Assembly (NCBI GenBank): GCA_942486035.1
Contig: CALNXK010000008.1
Span: forward strand, 2,594,501 to 2,658,500
Direction of reading: 5' to 3'
Length of the DNA: 64,000 bases
Source: Porites lobata
Lineage: Eukaryota; Cnidaria; Anthozoa; Scleractinia; Poritidae
In this document: piece after piece, positions 12,582 to 26,000 of the stretch
Layout: each line of letters begins with the position of its first letter
Position numbering within the stretch: the stretch's first letter is position 1
Made by a program: the position numbers and the translations under genes
Notes under the pieces: model-generated
The model's database searches: none
What the model was told of the DNA's origin: nothing
The model's input: the letters and a program-made list of their open reading frames with translations, nothing else

Positions 12582-15500
12582 CAGCGGTCTCAGTGGTTTT
12601 TCCATAACTGGTCCATTTCAAAAATTGAAAACACCGTGGACAGGTCTATTACACAGTGCATTTCATTTACCTGGAAATGAACTCATCGTAGATATGAGAG
12701 AGTGAAGGTAAAACAGGCATTCTACACGGTCGTTATGTGGTTCCTGATCCAACAACCATCCAGACAAAAGAAGATTCTACAAGAAATAAAGTAGGAAACA
12801 ATCAAGCACTTCTTTACACTTCCAGAATAACAGCACGGGGACTGACCACCACACCACTGAGTTTAAAAAAGCTTTGGGAGAGATGGAATCTTGTGTCCAT
12901 AAGCTATAATAACCACTGAATGACTGACCCAAAGGGGAACTGAATTTTGTTTGAGGGTCGAGAGAAAACAAAGCTACACGATCTAATCACGTGCGAGTCT
13001 TAAGTTCCCTAGGGACATAGTTTGAGTGTTTTGTTCGTCCTAGGAAGTCAGATTGTCCTGACACAAAGCACGTGATAAGAAAAGTTCTTGTCCAATCGGA
13101 AAACTCGACTGGGTTAGGAGGTATAAAAATGCTTTTCGGTGACAGAGATTAGTATTAAAGCTGTTTCTTCATAATGCCCTAAAGCTCTTAGAGACTAAAA
13201 GGCAGATAAGGAAATGGAGGAATAACACAAGGTTAAAACTGGTCTGGTGTAACAACTATGAGATACGTGTAAAAACTTACCATAAGATGTTGAGGTTTGA
13301 TGCCAGATGAATCAAAACAAATGGCTAATCTCCCAGAGGTACAGTCACCGAACAAGCACTTCTAAAAAGGAAATTTAAAAGTGAAAATTATGTTTATTTT
13401 CTCAGTTAGCGACAAAGGCGACTCGGAAAAAATGAACCTGAAATCAGAGGTTGTTATTGGCTCCAGCGAAAAGTCAGCGAGTCTTTCTTTTACCCAACAA
13501 ATTTCTCATAACCATTGGTTTCAATTTCCCCTGGGTATTACAGTCGGGTCGTCCCAAGAAAAATCGAAGACAATGATTATGCAATTTTTTTTTTTTTTTT
13601 TTTTTTTTTGGGGGGGGGGGGTAAAAAAGGTGTGTTATATATGGTCTATATGAAAATGGTGACTGAAAACTCTTTGGTGGGCCCCGACCGAGGTGTGGGG
13701 ATAAGGAAATGCATTAACGCCCTAAATATTTTTAACTAGTAATAAAGAAACTCCCACTAACCTTAAAAAGAAAACTTGCTGCAACAAAAAAGGGAAACTA
13801 AAATTTAGTTCTGTGGCGAAATCAACTTATGCAGCTAAAACAGAACAGGCAACAAACTACTAGATTCCCCTAAACGCTATTGCACTTAATATTCTCTTCT
13901 TCAATTGGTCACATTTGTGTTCATTCAGACTTTATTGTAAACTTAGGTATGGCTTTCACCTCGTCCCCAGAGCCTTTCCCTAAGAAAATGGGAGGGAAGG
14001 GAAAATCACTGGGGACGAGGTTGGTAAGGCTTTCGAATGCTGGAGTGTTGTTAACTTACCAAGCTGAACGGTCATATCACTGGAAAGACCTTTTCTTATT
14101 GCAACAGGGATTGTTGATCCCGCGCCTGATGTTCCAGCTTTGTTGTCAAACCTCGTATCGTCCGTTTCCTTGCTCTGTTGAGTTACTGAAGCACATTCAA
14201 AGCAGCCAAGAAAAGCAGTGATACATAGAGGTGTAAAAGACGAGAGGGTGTGGGCAGGGGATGAGGTTGTCTGTTGAGTTGACTGGTTTCCGCTCAGAGA
14301 CGTCAGTAGCTCAGTTGCTTCTGACTTAGTAAGACCAAGGAGATTTGCTACAGACTGAAAATAATACACAAGAAGTCAAACGGTTAATTAACTCAAGGCG
14401 GGTGCACACGAGAGGGTGTGGTGAGGGGGTGCAGTTGTCTGTTGAGTGGAGTGAGTTACTCTCAGAGAAACCCCAAGAATTAAACTTTAGAGAATTCACC
14501 CACATTTTTTATTTTCAGCGAGTTGGAATACACGCGACAAAGTTTGAAAAAACGCGAACTGTTTTTAATTATGACGTTTTTGCTGCCGTAGCGATAGTCG
14601 TTGCTAAAGCTCCCTAAAGAATCGATCTCTCCACTAGCTAAAGAGAGCCAAGGACACTATCAGAATAAAGAACACTTCTCTCGATCTGTTTGTTTCATAA
14701 TTTAGATAAAAATCCTCTTTCAAGAAAACTTTTTACTACAACCTTTTCCTCTTTTACTTACAAGTTCTTTGCTCTTTCCTTTCCAAGGTTCCTCAGTGGA
14801 TCCTGCTTCATCTCTATAAAGTTTCAAAACTGAGTCATGAGTTTGTATCAACTGCTTCTGAACAGAACAGAAATCCAGCAGCATCTTAGTGTCAGCTTCT
14901 TTGTCTTCACTATGATCATCTGATATGTGACCTAATAAAGAGTAAAATACAGCCCGATCAACGTAAAGTCCCAACAATCCGTTTCCTAAAACGTTGAAAA
15001 ATGAAGCGATGTCCACACGCTCTTTCTCGCTTTAGGATGCTAGTCAGAACCGATACTTTAACCACAGAAAGAAAGTGCTCAATTGCTTTCATTTCAGGTC
15101 ACACTTCATGATTCATCCTGAACGGACTCAAACATATGAACCGCTTTGTACAGATAAATAAACAGTACCACAGGAAAGTACTGTTCATTACCTTTAATTT
15201 GAATGGTCACACTTTGGGGTCTCCCTTTCGGGGATAGAATCTGGCATTCACTTGTACAGCACAAAATAAGGTCAAGAACTTTCCACACAAAGACAGACCT
15301 AATTTACTAAGTATACCTTTCTTCTGTGATGTCTCAATGACAGCCATTACAGCTTTGAGAAGGGTTGAGGAAGGAATTCCCACAGTAGACAACACACATT
15401 GCAGAGCCTAGATATGAATAACAAACATATAACATGTACGTCAAAGGAACTTTGTTAAAAGGTATCAACATAGCTTGCGTAGCAAGCGCTTCCGTTTGGT

Positions 15501-16745
15501 TTCGGAACAACGAAAGACCGCGGAGGAACGGGATTTCCGGTTTTGGCCGCGCGAAAAATGGAACGAGGGCCTCCCCGCCCTTTTACTCGCGCCATTTTTC
15601 GCGCCAGCGGTTTTCGACTCTCGTTTCTCGTTATTTGCTCCGAAACCGCACGGAAACGTTTACTACACAAGCTGATAGGGAGCTTAAGCAACCACGACGA
15701 CGACCACAACGACGACTTCAAAAAACAATAGGTTTAAAGATCAAAACAACAGCTATACACGTCACGCTTTTTAGTACATTTCTTTGACGTCCACTGCATG
15801 ATTACGACGTGAAACCTCCTAATTTGACGCTTTATGGAGGACGTGGACATACTACGACGAATTTCCCTTCATCTTTTTGAGCCTGAATAAAATCCTTAAG
15901 AATTGAACTCCAGGAAAAGTCGCCTGCATTTGACATATTGAGCGGATCCAAATAGACGCGATTAAGTTTGAAAGAACGCAAATTCATTTTTTTACCGTCG
16001 TTTTCACTGCCGTCGTCGTCGTCCGTGCTTAAGGTCCATAGTATCAGCAGAGCTTTCAAAGCCTTTTAATAGGGGTTCTTGAGTTGCAAAATCTTTTCTG
16101 GTTAGTCTGTCCCATGTACATATTATCAGACATACATTAAGCAGTATTTCATTTGATAGCCACTTTTTTAGATATGAAAATGAGATGTCTGTGATTTATT
16201 TTTACATGACTTCATTTAAGGGGTCTGGCTATAGCTTCGTAATAAAATCTATGAACAATTCTTAAAGAAATAGCAATAGACACTTCAGTTTTTTGCCATG
16301 GGAATTAGCATCCAATGTTTCAAACCCCCTTGACAATAACGACTTTATCTTCATGATCACGAATTGTAGCCTCCCACGCAGGCGTTTTTAACGCCCGCGT
16401 GGGAAGCTACATGAATAGCAAAGAGGAGGTAGTTTCTAAAACTCATTGCTATCTTAGGGGAAGTATTTGTACCTGCTGATGCAACTGAGGAGTCTGTATA
16501 TCACTGAGGATCTCTAACAAAGTCTTTTCAACTTCTAGTTTATTGCTATCACCAGCCTGGGTCTCTAAACATTAGTTAACAAAAAAAAGAAGAAACATTA
16601 TCGACCGGAAGGCACAGCGGGTATAAATCCTTTTCACTCACATAGCCAGCACAGCTTGAAAATTAAACGCAAAAAAAGAACGTTTAGACATGAAGAGGGA
16701 CGTTCCACTCTCAAAACACTGGCTGAGGACACCAACATGCACACA

Positions 16746-16781
<36 letters not shown>

Positions 16782-19700
16782 GGGGGACAGCAATGAATAT
16801 GGCAGACATGATGTCACGTAAAAACGCTCTATAGTAAAGGGTGCGATCATGGATAGCTACAATCCAAGTCATCATTTGTTGAAACACTTTCAGAAAACAC
16901 AATATAATCTATATGGGTTCATGAATACTTGTAGCCTGTGAGTAAGCTCTCCATTTGGGGAGTCGCGGGAAGTCACGCGAGAGGAGACGCGAGTGCTCCT
17001 CGCGGCTTCCCCGCTCACTCGCACGTTCTCTTGCAGCTCGCTTCGCTCACTATTAATGGAGCGCTTGTTAGCAGGATAGAATACATGTATCACTTCCCTC
17101 TCCCTCCCTCACTGTTGCTTTCACAGGTTTACTTGGGCATAAACGGCTGAAAAATCAACACTGTAGGGAAGAGGCGAAGAAGTCAGTAAGCTTTTCAACA
17201 ATAAATTATCACGACAGGGAATGTAGACAGATTGCAAACAGCGTTTTTTGTATCGTTCATCACATAACAAGTGCGACAACAATGTATGTTAATTTGCCAC
17301 CAACAACTTGACATGTGAGTGTTAACAGTGATTGTTACTACTAATGTTAAGTCTTCTTACCTTGGCCTAACTTTGCTTTATCCAAAACAGCAGAAAGATT
17401 TTTCAGCAAATGAAGGTCCCTTACTCTTTTACTGTGCTTGTCGCTAAAGACACAATAAAGAAAAAGAAAGTTGTCGGAACAGTTTCCACTTTTTTTTTAC
17501 TGAAATCCACACTAAATCCCAGTACTGGCATTTGAATCAAACTTAATGAACCTGGGATTGATTTTTATACCGTCAATGCAACATGCATTAAAAGGAGATG
17601 AAATGTGTGAATAAATAAACGTGCAAGTCGAATAAAGCTTTAAACGTTTATTCATTTACCTCTATCAAGAACAATAATAATATATTCTCGTCACCACTAC
17701 TATCCTAGACCAGTCCAGTTAACAAATTGACTTATTTTCCGTGGTCTGTACTCTTATTGACCACAGAGAGGATATCAAAACGTTCAAAACTCAAGTGGAA
17801 TCAAAAGCCGCAGGTGAGTGGTTTCATTTTATTTGAACACTGATTTTGACATCATATCTATGGTTGATAAGAGTATAAGCCATGGAAAATTGTTGTCAAT
17901 TTGATTTTTACAATAACACTCTGACAGTCTTTGACGTCCATTTCCCCTTACGTTTCTTGGAAAATCTCGCGTGCAAGAAAGAGTTAAACAAACTGCACCA
18001 CAATCAAGTCATTGTCAGGGTCTGTACTCTCATCGACCATAGCTGTCGACCAATCAGTGTGTGAGAAATCACTTAGTTCTTGTAAAAGCCTATTTAAAAC
18101 ATCTGTAAGTACATGTACACTACTTACCTTAGAGCACAATGGAATGGAACTGTGAATGTCTTTAATGTTCCATCACCCTGGATCAGAGTACAGTTCAGTG
18201 TGTGCTGCGGTGAAGCCTGCCCCTGCCTGATCACATGACCTAATCCCATAATTCCATGCCCAGCATACAAGAGCCTGAAATCAAATCCACACACAACGGA
18301 TAATTATGGACAGCTAAGATTATGACCTGTGTTATTATGCCAGAAATAAATAAGTTATAAATAATTTATATATCCATTTTTCTTATTGTTTTGTTACTAA
18401 CCTACAGTCCTTCCCAACATTAAATGCCGCCACACGAGGCCCTTGTTCAGTTCTCCATATCTGAAAAAAAATCTTGATGATTAATCAGTAATGCTATTTT
18501 TACAAATTAATGGCCAATTTTGAAAATTATTGCAGGACCATAATATTTCAATACAATTCACATCTGATCAGTGTAAATTGGGATTAATATTTCAATCCCC
18601 CAGTACGTGGTTTCTGGCTTTCACGTCACTGCAGTTGGCTTATTGACAGAATTGCATTGTTATTACTGTGTAAAAATAGAGAAACTTCCCTTGGTTGAGA
18701 AATTTTCCAAATCAAGTGTTTTGGATTTCAGATCTGGTAGCTTATTTGAGAGACCAAGACACTACAATAAATTGTAAGGTCACATTTTGATCATTTAGAA
18801 ATATTTCTTTGAAGTACTGCAAGCATAAAATTATTTTAACAACCCATTAAGATTTCTTAGTTTTTCTTTTCGCGCTATTTTTGTATGTCATTGTGCTAAG
18901 CAAATAATACAATACCTGGTAAATGATTTAGAGAGCTTAGTTTATACCTCTAAAATTCCCCTTTTTGTTGCATAAATAACAAGGAACAATGCTGTTCTCA
19001 GTGAAGACTTGGGTAACTCGCCCTCGTTGTGATGATTTTCCTCCTCCACCATCACCCAGCCACATTCAGCATCACGATAACCTACCAGCAATTTAAATTG
19101 GTAAAAAAGATAGAGAAAACATTTATATAAACAGTTTGTAAATACAAAGCAATAGAAGAAAACAGTTAAATGCCACATAACTAAAAGGTACATAAACACA
19201 ACATGTAACGTATGATCCAGTAAATGTTAGTGGCACACACTGTAGGAGAGACAAGAGTGGCCAAGTTTCATGATAAAGGCTGAAGTACTGAGCCATAGAT
19301 CTGACCATAATACAAAACAAATGAGATGCTGTGTGCGTGATAAATGCTATGTTCATGGCCTAATTGAAGAGCTTAATATGCTGACAGAGAATTGATGATG
19401 GTGACAATGGTGATGACGATGATGATGACAATAATAGCAATGATAAAGGTCACGACGGTTATTGGCAACCCAGTACAGATTCAGTAATTAAAAAATAAAA
19501 TAATGCACCTTTCCATAGTCTAACCACTATTGCCCTCTTTGCGTCCAGTAACATCACGCGACCAAATTCATCAGTTGTCACCGCCAAACGGCCATTTGGT
19601 GATAGTGTGATACTGTTCCCATGACGAGGAGAATCAGGCAAACCAAATCTAGCAATGAAAGAACACATGACCTTAAATCAGAGTATGTCAAAGGATTTCA

Positions 19701-19999
19701 AAAAGCCTTCTCACAGTAAAATGAATTAAGGAGACAAACCTGGCTGACAGAGAAGTTCCCTTTTCCACCTTTGGTTTTAGTGGTTTTGTTGGTTCTTTTG
19801 CCTGACTTGTTGGCTTGCTTCCCCACCCAAGCCAGCCACTAAAAAATAAATCAAAAAAGTATCTGTTTAGACACAATGGGGAACTCACAATTATTGGGAA
19901 GGAAGACAATTATTGTGAGACTGTAAATCACAATAATGCAAAAGCAAAATATGCACCAACACTTGAACTGGATGTACTGTCATGGCTAATAATAATAAC

Positions 20000-20031
<32 letters not shown>

Positions 20032-23000
20032 TAATAATAATAACTTTATCTGTGAATCAAAGTATATGTACTTTAGCATACCTGTTTATTGGAGACACAG
20101 TAACACAGCAAAAATAATAACAGTAAATGTTAAATAAATGTCTAAGATATCAAAAATACCAAACACTGTTCTATTCAAATGCTACTTAATATGTCTATGA
20201 GCTCCAAAGAAAACAGTCAGGTCCACATTCATTACTAACTAAGTTTGAGAGATCTATTTGCCTTATTGATTTCTTAAAATGACTCAAAGTGCTTGCATTT
20301 CTCGTGTCCCAAGATAGGCGGCGCTACTGTGTCAGTCCATAAGCATGGGATGACAAATTCTGAGTACTTAAGGCTATATTGGGTTGTTTGTAGATTAAAC
20401 AGATCTAATGCATTTTACGTAGGGCAAATGCTGGATTAAATCAAATTGTTTCTAATGCTAGTTATATATGCATCCTTATTCACTTGAAAAACTGCAAGGC
20501 TAACAAGTTTTCTAACACCACAATTGCATTCCGTTTCAATCTTCTTCACGTTTATCAAAATTATTCAAACAGTGGGAACCGCCACCAAGTTGAGTAACTT
20601 GGTGGCAGTTCCCACTGTTTGAATAATTTTGATAAATTTGGTGACACAGCTCCTTTAATAGGCTTGGAGAACAATAAGTTGCAAAGAAAGTGAATAAGTT
20701 GCAAAAACTAGGCAACATATCTTAATGGAAACTGTAATAAAGTATCAACCAATAGTTTGTGATCATAGTTATCTTGACTATATCTTTGTTTGCCATACTA
20801 CATGACTATTAATGAAAATATTCTTACCTTGCTGCTGTGATTTTAGACAGCACTGCTGTTGTTAATTTGCTGGCCACTTCTAAAGCAACATCAGAAATCA
20901 AAGCAGGTGAACTTCCCTTTGTACGAAAAATAAAGAATTAACAACAGAAGTAAATGACTTTAGACAGCTATCACACTTCTCAGGCCAAGACAAATATTGC
21001 CACTTTGGGTATAGAGTATCCTTTCAGCATTAAATTTCTGTTTCAGGTTTGAGCATCATGATGATTTGACACAGTTCAAATGGCAACCACACAGGCACAA
21101 GTGTGCCAGTAATGACACAGGCTACAGCTCCAGCAGGTATTGTATTGTAAATCATCCTTACTTTGCCTTGATTAACAAACAGATGCTAACTAAGAATGCG
21201 GTCTTAATAGACTGGCACCAATTTAAGCTTGCCCCAAAACTACCATGATTATGATTACAAACATTATTAAAACCCATAAATGTCAACCTCATACAAATGG
21301 CAAAAAATAGCAAAGCATCAGCTCAAATTAATCATTAACATTACTGAAACATCCTACAAATATGTACCTCAACTGCAGTGTAAACTGCCACAAAAGGATC
21401 CATTCCTGTAGTCACATAATGCGACATGGCTGGCATGTTTCCACTAATATTTGCATTGTAACCACCCAAAAAAGAGGCTGTTTGAAGGCGATCAAAGATA
21501 TTTGGAGGAACAACACCTGGAAGAAAGACCACAAGTATTTTCAGCTTATAGTGGAGCTCCTCTTCCAGCCTGTAAGCCATAGCTTTTAACCAGGGAGCTG
21601 GAGATGTGAGATGAGTGACAGCCCTTTTCCAGAGCTAGGAGCTTGTTTGCAGTCTACTCCTGTGTGCATCTTGATAAATCTACCAAGCATGAAATCTTTA
21701 ATTTTTGGTTGTAAAGGTGACTGCACACTAACACAGGCAGCCCATGTTATGGTACACAGGCTAACCAAAGCACCTGTCATCGCCTTGTTTGTTTATGAAC
21801 TTCTACTGAATAGTATGGTGAAAGTATTTCTACTCTACTAGCGGATGTATCTATAACTCACCACAACTAGCGATATCTGTTATGTAGTTTTGACCATCAA
21901 ATCTCCACTTCTTATAAGCCAGAGGAGGGGGTCCAATAAGTTCTGATAATCCACTGGCTTGGGCTAATAAGAAACACATAAGAAAATCCGAAAATTAGTT
22001 AGAACATGACTAGACTGTTTGGAAGCACTTGAGTGGGCATGAATAATGCATGATAGCATATCTAAGCTGCAGGGTACCCCAATAATCTCTTTCAAGAAAA
22101 TTAATCACTGATGTTAAGTCAGCTCTTCATAAGAAAGAGCTTACAGGTATCTCAGGAAACACCCAACCCCCTCCACCATTTTTATATGGCCAAAGTGATC
22201 AGTAGATACCCCATTTTGATAGCTGCCAATTGACCACAACAAGGATGTGCAATATCAGGATGCAGGCAATCACACTTTATTTATTTATTTACCAGCTTTT
22301 CTGGACACAGGCCTGCCCAGAGGGAATGTGCACAAGCGGGACTTGATCAGGTCCCATGCGAGGCGCCATCCCTACCCAATCCCACAGCCCATAAAGGTTG
22401 GCCACACCACCAGGGTGTACGACCCCTACTCTTTTCGAATTATAGTGATGTGGGTTATTTTATGCCCCACATGAACAAATCAGTGTAAGTGCTGTGAGAT
22501 GGGACCTACGGTTTTTCATCCTTATCCTAGAAGACTAGAAAGCCTAACCATTTGCAGATGTCTTTACAAAGGCAGCACTTTCTTCTCAGTTATTTAAAGA
22601 TCCTGAGTGTTGGTCCGGCTGGGGTTTGAACCTGCGACCTTCAGCTCAGCAGACCGGCGGTCTCCCAGCTGAGCTAACCAGGCAGCGAGAAGATGAACAT
22701 TTCATGTTGGTTTCCCTGTCGTGCAGATGGACAAGCAAGCGGGCGGGTGGGTGGTTGTATGATCAAGTGACTACCAAAATTTCTTGGATGGCTAGGTAAC
22801 CAAATTTTCTTAGCTATGGGGCTCCATTTGCATGTGCTTTGCACATGTGTGGAGCTCTGCTATTAAACTGTCAGCCCTGAAATGATTGTGCATGGTCTAT
22901 ACAGCTTTGACTGGGAAAGTTTGGGTGTTTTGGATAGGTGGTTGCTTATGGGAAGTGGTCACTTATGAGGGGTGGTCACACAAAGAAGTTCTACTGTATT

Positions 23001-26000
23001 CTCTCTACCATCTCCCTCCATGTTCTTTCCTCCCCAGCCATTCTGACACCCCCCACCCCACAAAAAAGTGTGGGATGATACGCCTTACTCCATGGCAAAA
23101 GCTTCTGTTTTTCTATTGTTTTTCAAATAGTTGGTCCTTAATGTCTCATTGTTACAAGGTAAAATTTCTTTTGAATAGACCAACTTCAATTTGTATTAAA
23201 TCCAGATATTGGCAACGAGGCTTATGGGGAATACATAAATGTAAAACAAAAGAAATCCTCTTGAGGCTCAGAAATGAATAATACATTTCTTTTGTTTTAT
23301 TCCCCTAAGCCTTGGAGTCAAGTATGTATAAAGGTGAAATTTATGCAAAAAAGGCTAATTATTAAACATAAACGACCCTCCAAGTGTGACCATTTTGGTC
23401 GCCATGGGACCCAAAATTTTAGAGCTGGTGACTTGATTTGTAAAAAAGTGTTCCTATTAAACCAAAAGAGTTGGCTGCCAACTGGCAACCAAGCAAAAAC
23501 TTTAACTTGGAGGGTTGATAAATATCAAATAAAAGTAGTATGGCCACCATTAAAGTTGGAATCAGTGTTCCAGCCAGAAAATTCTGCTTGAGGGCCAAAG
23601 TGGCCCCTACAACCCATTTTTGGGGGCCAGATTTTTCAAGAAAGGGCCAATGTACCAGTATCTTTCTAATATGCAAAAGAGAAGAAACAGTTGGAAATTT
23701 AAGGAAATGAAAATGGCAGTTTACTTGAAGCTGACATGGAGCATCCCTTTTTTTACATCTTGGTATAAAGTAAACAGTACAATCAGAATGTATGCAATAA
23801 AAAAGGGAAGTTTTTTTTTCCATTTTATTTTCCACTTTACCGTCAAGATCTGCTTCCTTTCGCTTCTTCTGAACTGCTTCGCCTCCATCCACTTTTTCGT
23901 TACATACTGAGGAAAAACTTTCGATAGACCTCGAAGATGCGTTTGTCAGGTTTATTCTTTTTCAGGCAAGAACGTCATGCTAGCCTGAGCTCCTGCGATA
24001 TATACATAAGCCAAGTTGAGGCTCAGTGGTCTCCAGACCACTCATTGTAAATCAGGTATACTCAAGAAGATTCATCGATTGATCTTCTAGTTGTGTACAA
24101 AGGTACAGAGTCGTTGTTCTTTAGATTAAAAATTCTGTTTATTGGAAAATTATTGTAGTTTAAGTAACAGAGACATTTTTAAGCCCACAGAATTAAAGAA
24201 GGAAAGGGCCATAATGGCCCTTGAACGCTTTTGGTGGTGGCCATCTCTTGATCTTTTGTGGGATTCATGCAATGGTGCACTCTGGCTGGAACACTGGGAA
24301 TTATATGCACTAACACTGAAGGTGTCTACTAAGTTGCTTTTCAGGTTTAATAATAAGAGCTAATTACAGAGTATGTTATGTTACATCATAAGTGTTTACC
24401 CCTAGCCAGCTGATTTCGGCAAGCTCTCAGAGACTGGTACAAACTAAATCCATCAATAATAACCATAGCTTTGGGATACAAAATGGCTAGTTCTTCAACC
24501 TAGGGAATGTACATGTAAATAAATTATCAAGAATGTTATGTAAGAAACAACTACTGTACTAAATAAATGTAGTCAAACCTCCTGTGGGTGACCACCTAAA
24601 ATGCGTAGAGTTAGAGGTCATTTACAGGAGGTGGTTGCTATGAGAGTTAAACTTCAGCGGATCCTTTTATGAGGACAAGTGCGGACACATCTACTTTTTA
24701 TTAAAAGAGAATGCATTGCATGCCATTTCTAGGTTTCAACATAGGTAAATCCATATTGTTTCTAAAATTTCTTCTCATACTCTCAATTGCGTAGTACATT
24801 CAGCGAACACAGAAATCAGACCATTGCATTATGGTGGCAGGTTAAAACCAATGGAAAATACTACAATTGTCATCATAAAAAGTGGTCATGTTCACTTACA
24901 AGAGGTGGTTGATTACGAGAGGTTCTAACTAGGCTTTTGAATGGGAAATTATTTGGTGTTTTGGATAAGTAGTTGCTCATGGGAGCTGTGGTCACTTACG
25001 CACATGGAGGCTCGACTGTAATATTATAATAAATTATTAATGCATTGTTTTTAGCCTAACACAGGTCGGTGTACTAGATTTAAGTAAAGTACACTTAAAT
25101 GCCATTCACCTAGTGATCTATAGATGCTGGCAGTAAAATAGCACCCTACAGCACAGGAGACTGAAGTGACGTTTTCAGACTTCCACGAAGACAACTTAAA
25201 ATTTATAAGCACTAGCCAAGTATAAGTTATATTTGAAGAATTACCTGCTCTGCACTTGAATAGGTCTTGTGTGGCTGCCATGTTCTACATTTAAGTCTAA
25301 GAACTGGGTCATCATGTAGAAACTGAGAAAGAAGCATTGATCCATTCTAGAGTAAAGAAAATTAAGTGGTACACGTACATGTAAGTGTATAATTAGGTAA
25401 ACCATCAGCAGCTCTTGTGCTATATTGTTCAATTACAATGGGGTAGGAAAGGTGGCAAAATATCATCGATTGGCTTCAGCAGGAGAGAAGATCATTTTAG
25501 TTCTAAAGTCAAACACAGCTGAGGACCACTTTTGGTAGTAAGAACTTTTAGTAGAGTCTCAGATAATTTGTCATGATAGACAACAGCACAGTACATGTAC
25601 CTGCAAGTAAATCCTCATGTATCCAGATGTAAATCCAGCCACAATGCAGGTCCAGTCAGGGGATCCTTGAGAACTCCTGAACACATAATTTAACGAAGTG
25701 GCAAATTTTGTTATAAGTAATTTACCGGTATAAGTAATAACACAGTTGGTAGTATTTCTCTAAGCTTTTTAAATTTATTTTGAGGGTCAAACCATAAATG
25801 TGAAGCAAATCTTCCTTCTATCCTAGACTCCTAGATTATTGTTCCCACCTTATTTTGTGGTATTATCATTTTGTACGTTTACAAGCATTTCATCAAGCAT
25901 GACAAATTGGAAAGTATACAAAGGAACGTCTCAAGATGGATTCTTAGTAACGAACTCAAATATGCTGAATGTTTGAAGTACCTTGAATTGGTTGGATGGA

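Noticed and set aside
13130..13210. Alternative RAB3GAP2 exon (ending in SVTEK-like residues)
   Set aside because: No usable donor, and the exon at 12671-12776 fits phase and homology much better.
22613..22684. Functional tRNA gene
   Set aside because: A and B boxes are present, but the anticodon arm and acceptor pairing do not close, and the unit is the head of a SINE shared with 5365-5682.
23419..23892. 157-codon minus-strand open frame in a RAB3GAP2 intron
   Set aside because: Most of it crosses the border of a TIR element and has no domain-like pattern. Only the short charged stretch near its start is kept as a relic.
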